Below, piece by piece: positions 58,641 through 64,000 of a DNA stretch of 64,000 nucleotides. Location of the stretch: positions 80,850,402 to 80,914,401 of the forward strand of contig CM067371.1 in NCBI GenBank assembly GCA_034401795.1, read 5' to 3'. The notes beneath the pieces were generated by a model, which saw nothing but the letters and a program-made list of their open reading frames with translations, searched no databases and was not told where the DNA came from. How positions within the stretch are numbered: position 1 is the stretch's first letter; each line of letters starts with the position of its first letter. Source of the DNA: Chaetoderma sp. LZ-2023a. Taxonomy: Eukaryota; Mollusca; Caudofoveata; Chaetodermatida; Chaetodermatidae. The position numbers and the translations under genes were made by a program.

Positions 58641-59394
58641 TCACTCCAACAGGCTGCAGTGGGCTCGCGTCCGGGGGGGGGGGGGAGATGGCATCGTGTA
58701 CCATCTAGTCAGCGTATTGTTCGGGCTACTGAGATTTTGGTTCATCCTATCTCAATAAGTGGACATATGTGGTGCGCTGATGATAGTCCACACCCAGGAC
58801 ATCTCTCGCAGACTAGAAGTTTGCTGTGTTTGCTAGAGATGACCTGCAGGCAAGGCCGGGGAAAACAGTCAAAGTTTGTATACTGTTAGCAGATAGATAT
58901 GGATCAGACCGTCGGTTGCCCCTGAGTGTGAGCTCAGATGGTGATCGCTATCGACTGGGTCGCCGGCCAGTCATGTTGATCATGTCAGTTCATCGACCCT
59001 TTTCTGGGTGTGTGTGATCAAGATGGCCCAATGTACAGTCAGGCCATGGTAAGAGTTCGTATTGCGAGCCATGCCTCACGTGATCAGAAATCATGAAGTG
59101 ATTCTTTGGGAAACAGGAGGATAAATGTGTGAGAGGGGAATCACATGAAAAGATCGTGGACTATGTCCTTCAATCATGTTTTTATAGTCATGGGTCTCGA
59201 TCTCATGTTAGACTAGTGTCCCCTGGACCATGTTCCTTAATCATGTTTCTTATGAGCCGACTGATCTCCGAGCTCTTCAGGGAATGGTCCTCAATCTCAG
59301 ACGCATATACGGGAAAGGCACCTACATGTAGGCTAGGCTGCATCCTGGTAGACTACTAGGCGGTCACAACTGGAAATACTGGGAAAGCCAAAGG
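58641..59394. other. Disrupted segment within integrase, with a G-run
   Basis: A run of fourteen G lies at about 58674-58687, followed by sequence without recognisable coding. Near 59254 MSRLISELF repeats the SRLISDL phrase seen at 58538, suggesting that a second, diverged piece of integrase was joined here. Confidence 0.45.
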
Positions 59395-60340
59395 GTGTAT
59401 AGTGATGGAATGGTAGAGAGGTTCAATCTTAGCCTGGCCGAGATGCTGACTAAGGAAACACACCTTGATTGTCATGATTGGGATCTACGACTCCCATACG
59501 TGCTCATGGCATACCGCACTTCGACACATTCCAGCATGGGTTATACCCCTGCTTGGTTAATGTTAGGCCATGAATTAGCCTTACAGCTGGATCTGGCCAT
59601 GCCCAGGATTCCAGGAGAGAAAAATTCACCATCTCTCTATGTAGAGCTCATGTGGCAATGGATAGAACAGTCCCATGAGCTAGTGAGAACAACTTTATCC
59701 ACTGCACACCGGCGTCAGAAAACGTGGCATGACCGGCGGGTGCATGGAGACCCGTTTGAGGCGGGGAAAATGGTTTGGGCTCACGATTCGTGACGTTCTG
59801 CAAACGTGCCGAGTAAACTTAGTTACCAGTGGAAAGGCCCCTATGTGGTAGTAGGTAAGAAGTCTGACGTGCCCTACCGTATCCGCGCCTCGGATGGTCA
59901 TCCACTGCGACTGACTTAAACCGTGTGTCAGTGATGACCCAGTACCAGATCTCGGACTGGGCGTTCCACGTGACACCGGTAACCAGACAGATGTCTCTAC
60001 GGAAACAAGTATTTCCGACGTCGTTAGTCCGGAGCACCGCGGTGCCAGTTCAACCCCTCTCCTACCAAGCCAGGAGTTCGGCGAACATATGACTAACGCT
60101 GAGGACGATGACGAGATACATGTACGTACTCGCCCTCTCCCTCCTCAGAGCGGGTCTACATGATCTGGGAAGTCGTATCTGAAGACTCGTTTATGCTGTC
60201 CAAGGGGAAGGACGGAAAAGTTGTTCCGCCGACCTCTTCCCATTCCCACCCACCTCATGCTATTACCCCAATTATAGTTGCCACAAGCGGTTGCTGAGGC
60301 TGCCCCGGCCATGCTTCCTGTGGGGTGCAACATATAATAA
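59395..60340 (+). pseudogene. pol: Integrase C-terminal part and pol tail
   Basis: The open frame 59395-59793 begins with SDGMVERFNLSLAEMLTKET, containing the third catalytic residue Glu, then AYRTSTHSSMGYTPAWLMLG, which is highly typical of Gypsy integrases, and a basic C-terminal part with FEAGKMVWAHDS. It ends at a stop at 59793. Past it, pieces such as YQWKGPYVVVGKKSDVPYRI (about 59822-59880, another frame) are the chromodomain or GPY-like end. Coding similarity fades by 60340. Confidence 0.82.
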
Positions 60341-61452
60341 ATAGCGTGGAAGTGAAGAGGCTTGATGAGGTCTTAGCCTGTTGCAGAGAACAGCAAACCG
60401 CACAACTCGGTGTACCCTGCCAAGTCATAAAATCACGAGACCATCCCCACTCCAAGGTACACCCCATCCATTAGCACCACCACCCCCACTCCAACTCACA
60501 TCTCTCATCTATGCACCAAGTTCGGACATCACTGGTCCTGTCCATTTCAAACTCCACTCGTCGTCTATTGACTGTCAATTTTCAGATATGAGTCGGCTGA
60601 TACAGAGGAGGTGGCATCCCGCACCACAGTTACACCCCCACCACCTCCCACTGGTGGTGGGCAGGGAAGCAGCCCGTTCAACAGACTTTCGGCTCGAATA
60701 TTCCTGGTGCTTAAAAACTATGACAGAGTACCAACCGTCGTGCAACAGGAGATGACCCTCCCCATCCAAAGGGCATCCCCGACCACAACCGCCCTACCAA
60801 GACCCCCCCCCACCCCTGTGAGCAGTCAGAACATCACACCAAGACACAGAAAGCCAGGAACATACAGAACACACTTGCAGCAAGGCTGGATACATCAATT
60901 CATCGTTGCACGAACACTACATACATACATGTACCCAGTTATATAGACGGTATAACGGAGACATTCAACATCATCAACAACATGGATAGCATGCACCTAA
61001 CTTTTGTAACAGAAAAGCTTTGAGACCTTTTTCCGCAACATTCCCTTCCGCACGAATGCGGTGAGTTCATGAACCACCGCAACCCGACTTTTCCACAACA
61101 GCAACAGACTCAGCATTCCCCAGCTTGGAAAACTGGATCTGCCCAGCTCGCATTACGCCAGCGTCACACAGCAACACTGATTTCCCTACAACAGAACACC
61201 ACCATCATAAAAAAACAACCTTATCCGGTGTGCGGGAAACCTATCATATGGAAAGGAGGAACAACATCGCAGCTATTTACAGTACACGCTACGGGGGAAA
61301 CACTCAGGATGACTGTATCACAATCTCCATACGACGGTATTGTAAATTGTAAACTGTGGCCCGCACTTTCCGAGCTGTACCGTAATAATTAAGTTTGGTC
61401 TAGATGAGGTGAGACTATTCCCACCCATAGAGGAGGATGCTTGGCAGTCCGC
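60341..61452. other. Non-coding 3' part, no recognised gene
   Basis: Pro/Thr-rich open frames (60381-60755, 60611-60946, 61069-61392) show low-complexity C-rich composition and no motif. It could include an eroded 3' end of the second Gypsy element, but the 5' LTR candidate does not recur here. Confidence 0.35.
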
Positions 61453-61719
61453 CCACCCGGTAAATACAGTCCAGCTTGGCGGGGTCAGTAGACTTGGAAT
61501 CCACAAGACAGGGAGCTGTTTAAACCAAAACAATAAATTAGTCAGCTATACTGTCCTAATTTTGATTGAGAACACGACAGTTCTACCACCCGGTAAATAC
61601 AGTCCAGCTTGGCGGGGTCAGTAGACTTGGAATCTGCAAGACAGGGAGCTGTTTAAATCAAACAATAAATTAGTCAGCTATACTGTCCTAATTTTGATTG
61701 AGAACACGACTGTTCTACC
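61453..61719 (+). repeat. Tandem duplication, 133-bp unit, two copies
   Basis: CCACCCGGTAAATACAGTCC begins both copies (61453 and 61586), and both end GAACACGAC(A/T)GTTCTACC. They differ by a few substitutions, so the duplication is recent. Confidence 0.9.
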
Positions 61720-62254
61720 GTGTATACAAATCATTAGCGCACGGGCTGATGAAGCAGCATCAAAACTTAGACAGTCTAACACCGTTCAACAATTTCAAAT
61801 ATTCTCTTACCTACATATTCCAGCCACTAATCAACACAGGCTGGAATAAACCTACTACACACAAGAGGCGGCGCATGTACAAGATCACGCGCATATAAAG
61901 GGACGCTGTTCTGAGGAACAGAATAAGGAAAACATATATTTCTATTTTTCGCATCAAATACTAATACATCAACAGCATCAAAACTCCACCCATATACAGA
62001 TTGCCTAAGTTTCCGATCAACCACGTGCTTTCAAAACAAGAATCACTGAAATTTCATCTTCCCTCCAAGCTTGACACTAGGGAAGATCGAGCATTAAGCC
62101 ATTTTCATGTCGCAAACCAAATTCTGCTGTTTTCTTCTTAATATTATTTCATGTTATAAAATTTGGCCAGGAAAGTATTATGAAGAGTTAGGAAAGTTTA
62201 GTTAGGTACTTTCAGTCCTGCAAATAACCATCATGCCGGAATAGTACATTTTGT
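61720..62254. other. No recognised feature
   Basis: A CATATAAAGGGACGC promoter-like stretch occurs at 61892, but no gene is recognised in this segment. Confidence 0.35.
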
Positions 62255-62752
62255 ATGTTGCTTGCGGAAGATCTCGCCTTGTCCGACAGCTCGGAAGAAC
62301 CAGAACCTGTGAACATCGGCAAGAAATATCCATGTACTTCTTTATCATATGACGGACAGCCGTGCAAGCGTGCATTTTCCAGAAACTCGGACTTGAACCT
62401 TCACATCAATCGCGACCATTTACTTCAGAGAGCATTCTGTGTGGACTGCAAGTACCTATATTCTGCCACGCAGTACGGTGTAGCACACTCGTTATCATTT
62501 AAGCATCGTGTGTTGGTTGTGACATTAAAGCCCGGTGAGCAGAATGAGGACATAGATATCCTCACGCCACGCTTTGAAAATAGATTTCCAATTGTAGTAA
62601 TTCTGACCGGAACGATGGCCAAAACTAAACACCAGCCAGCTCCAGCAGCTATCACCACAGCACCTGCAGCATCTGTATTGACACTAAATGCAATATCCGC
62701 ACCGGCATCACCCGCAGCGACAACACCAGCATTACACCATCCGCATCCGTGA
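62255..62752 (+). CDS. Hypothetical ORF with one C2H2-finger-like motif
   Basis: 165 codons from an ATG at 62255. Residues 21-55 contain YPCTSLSYDGQPCKRAFSRN followed by SDLNLHINRDH, a C-x8-C-x12-H-x4-H arrangement close to a C2H2 zinc finger with a long cysteine loop. A second Cys pair (CVDCKYLY) follows. The C-terminal third is Ala/Pro/Thr-rich and ends at 62752. I do not recognise the protein. It may be an exon of a zinc-finger gene or transposon-derived; no splice signals decide this. Confidence 0.4.
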   Translation: MLLAEDLALSDSSEEPEPVNIGKKYPCTSLSYDGQPCKRAFSRNSDLNLHINRDHLLQRAFCVDCKYLYSATQYGVAHSLSFKHRVLVVTLKPGEQNEDIDILTPRFENRFPIVVILTGTMAKTKHQPAPAAITTAPAASVLTLNAISAPASPAATTPALHHPHP

Positions 62753-63048
62753 TAGGGCAGCCAATTTCGGTAGTGATAACAACGCCTGTAAAATAAACGA
62801 AATCACAGATTTCTTTTTTCACGAGAGTTGTTATACTTACCTCCCTAACACTATGATATTTCCTAAAAAATCGGAAAAGATGGAATTGATGGGGATGTTT
62901 TGAATTGTAAATGGAATAGTGACTTTATTTCATTATGTTGCACTTAATTCATTCCGATTCTATAATTTCTTGATGTGTGTGGCTCTGGATTTTCCGATAT
63001 TTGGCGCTACTACTACTACTACTACTAGGACTACTACTACTACTATTG

Positions 63049-63081
<33 letters not shown>

Positions 63082-63593
63082 TTGCTACTACTACTACTAC
63101 TACTAGAATTATGACTAGATGACTCCACTTGCTATTATATCCAATAATAATTTCAATTACCATAGTAACAAACTACAGGACGAGCAGGAGAATGAGCACC
63201 CATCCCCTCCATCCCCCTTCCCTTGTCCAAGGATGCGCCCCATTAGCCAGCATCCTGTAAACAGTATATCATCACTATAAGTAAAAGTACCCTCCCCCAA
63301 AAATATATAAATGTTTATTGTTGTATCTATAATCATAGACATCCATGTATATTATTGAACTTGACTATGTTCTGTGCTTGTCTGTTACGAACTGTCTTGT
63401 CCTTATTTACTACCCATATGTATCGCTAAATAATAATAATAATAATAATAATAACCCAAGTGACTAACTCTTACACACACCCTGTTACAGTATTATATGT
63501 TGGTTCGCGGACTGAGAGGCCCACTCCAGGAGTTTTTCTTTCCACTGTAATGACTGACAAGATAATTGAATCGGTGGTGAACTCTGGGGGGGT
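62753..63593. repeat. Microsatellites and unassigned sequence
   Basis: (TAC)n with interruptions at about 63008-63112 and (AAT)n at about 63429-63453. The remainder shows no gene; the open frames across (TAC)n encode only poly-Thr or poly-Val. Confidence 0.8.
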
Positions 63594-63812
63594 GGGGGGG
63601 GGTGGTCTCCTCTTGACACGCGAATTGACATATTTCCTCTTTGAAATTTAAACTGTTTACGTGGATCAAGGGCCAAAGGGTTAATAAGGAAATAGTAAAT
63701 GGGGGGGGGGGGGTGGTCTCCTCTTGACACGCGAATTGACATATTTCCTCTTTGAAATTTAAACTGTTTACGTGGATCAAGGGCCAAAGGGTTAATAAGG
63801 AAGTAGTAAATG
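63594..63812 (+). repeat. Tandem duplication, 111-bp unit with G-runs
   Basis: GGTGGTCTCCTCTTGACACG starts at 63601 and again at 63712. Each copy is preceded by a G-run and followed by the same ATTTAAACTGTTTACGTGGA and AAGGGTTAATAAGGAA. The copies are nearly identical, so the duplication is recent. Confidence 0.92.
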
Positions 63813-64000
63813 TAATGTCTGAATTTATAATTGTTTGTGTAACTGTAAGTGTAAGTACTGTCTTGTCTAATTTATATATACCTGTATATATGTGTGTGAG
63901 GTGTCCGCCATAACAATAGGCACTGCCTTAGGCGGACAACCTGGTATGATTTGTGAATTCGTTTATCTTGGAATTATTGAATAAATAATCTTGAATCTTG
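63813..64000. other. Right edge, possible repeat tail
   Basis: GTGTCCGCCATAAC and TTAGGCGGACAACC form a short inverted repeat at 63900-63943. The window ends with AATAAATAATCTTGAATCTT, like a retroposon 3' end; undetermined. Confidence 0.35.

Noticed and set aside
60381..61392. Pro/Thr-rich frames as an env gene of the second Gypsy element
   Set aside because: No signal peptide, cleavage site or membrane segment; composition reflects C-rich low-complexity DNA.
62919..63163. Poly-Thr and poly-Val frames
   Set aside because: Direct translation of the (TAC)n microsatellite.

Overview
The window is eukaryotic genomic DNA, most likely from a marine mollusc and perhaps a bivalve. The host gene is split by canonical GT-AG introns, the DNA is AT-rich, and it is crowded with dispersed repeats, many carrying the ACATGTA-type palindrome that is common in mollusc genomes. 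The organism call is inference. I see no bacterial gene organisation, rRNA, tRNA or CRISPR array.

The only recognisable host gene is a minus-strand SLC2A13-like proton/myo-inositol cotransporter. Its start codon is at 36826 and it runs off the left edge. Five coding exons (36826-36220, 32987-32828, 29300-29089, 3166-3052, 1252-1089) join in frame with phases 1, 2, 1, 2 and 1. Intron 3 is about 26 kb and consists mostly of nested transposons. The largest is a 17-kb interval (5558-22552) bounded by CAGACATGGGG inverted ends and an exact 8-bp target duplication. It holds a long-inverted-repeat element with a decayed ORF (about 6965-14647), a 1.6-kb hAT-like element (10302-11886) and several copies of a repeat ending in an AGCTCAC hairpin. 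A second hAT-like nest (23743-28157) contains two younger insertions. The other introns hold foldback elements with TTAA ends (piggyBac-MITE-like), palindromic elements and a roughly 160-bp satellite.

Upstream of the gene, 37-41 kb holds more of the same repeats. From 41064 to about 47468 lies a 5'-truncated Ty3/Gypsy element. It keeps reverse transcriptase, RNase H and integrase with all catalytic residues visible but with two frameshifts. It is followed by an env-like gene with a signal peptide, a furin-type site, a glycine/phenylalanine-rich fusion-peptide-like segment and a C-terminal membrane anchor, the layout of errantivirus env and baculovirus F proteins. LTR-type sequence follows it.

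From 47.5 to 50.7 kb there is satellite sequence and the internally deleted corpse of a different Gypsy lineage. From 50.76 to about 60.3 kb lies a second, heavily decayed Gypsy element with a candidate 5' LTR, gag, RT, RNase H and integrase. The last 4 kb holds a short C2H2-finger-like ORF, microsatellites and short tandem duplications. Taken together, this is a transporter locus inflated and flanked by many waves of transposition, and the env-bearing Gypsy is the most notable cargo.
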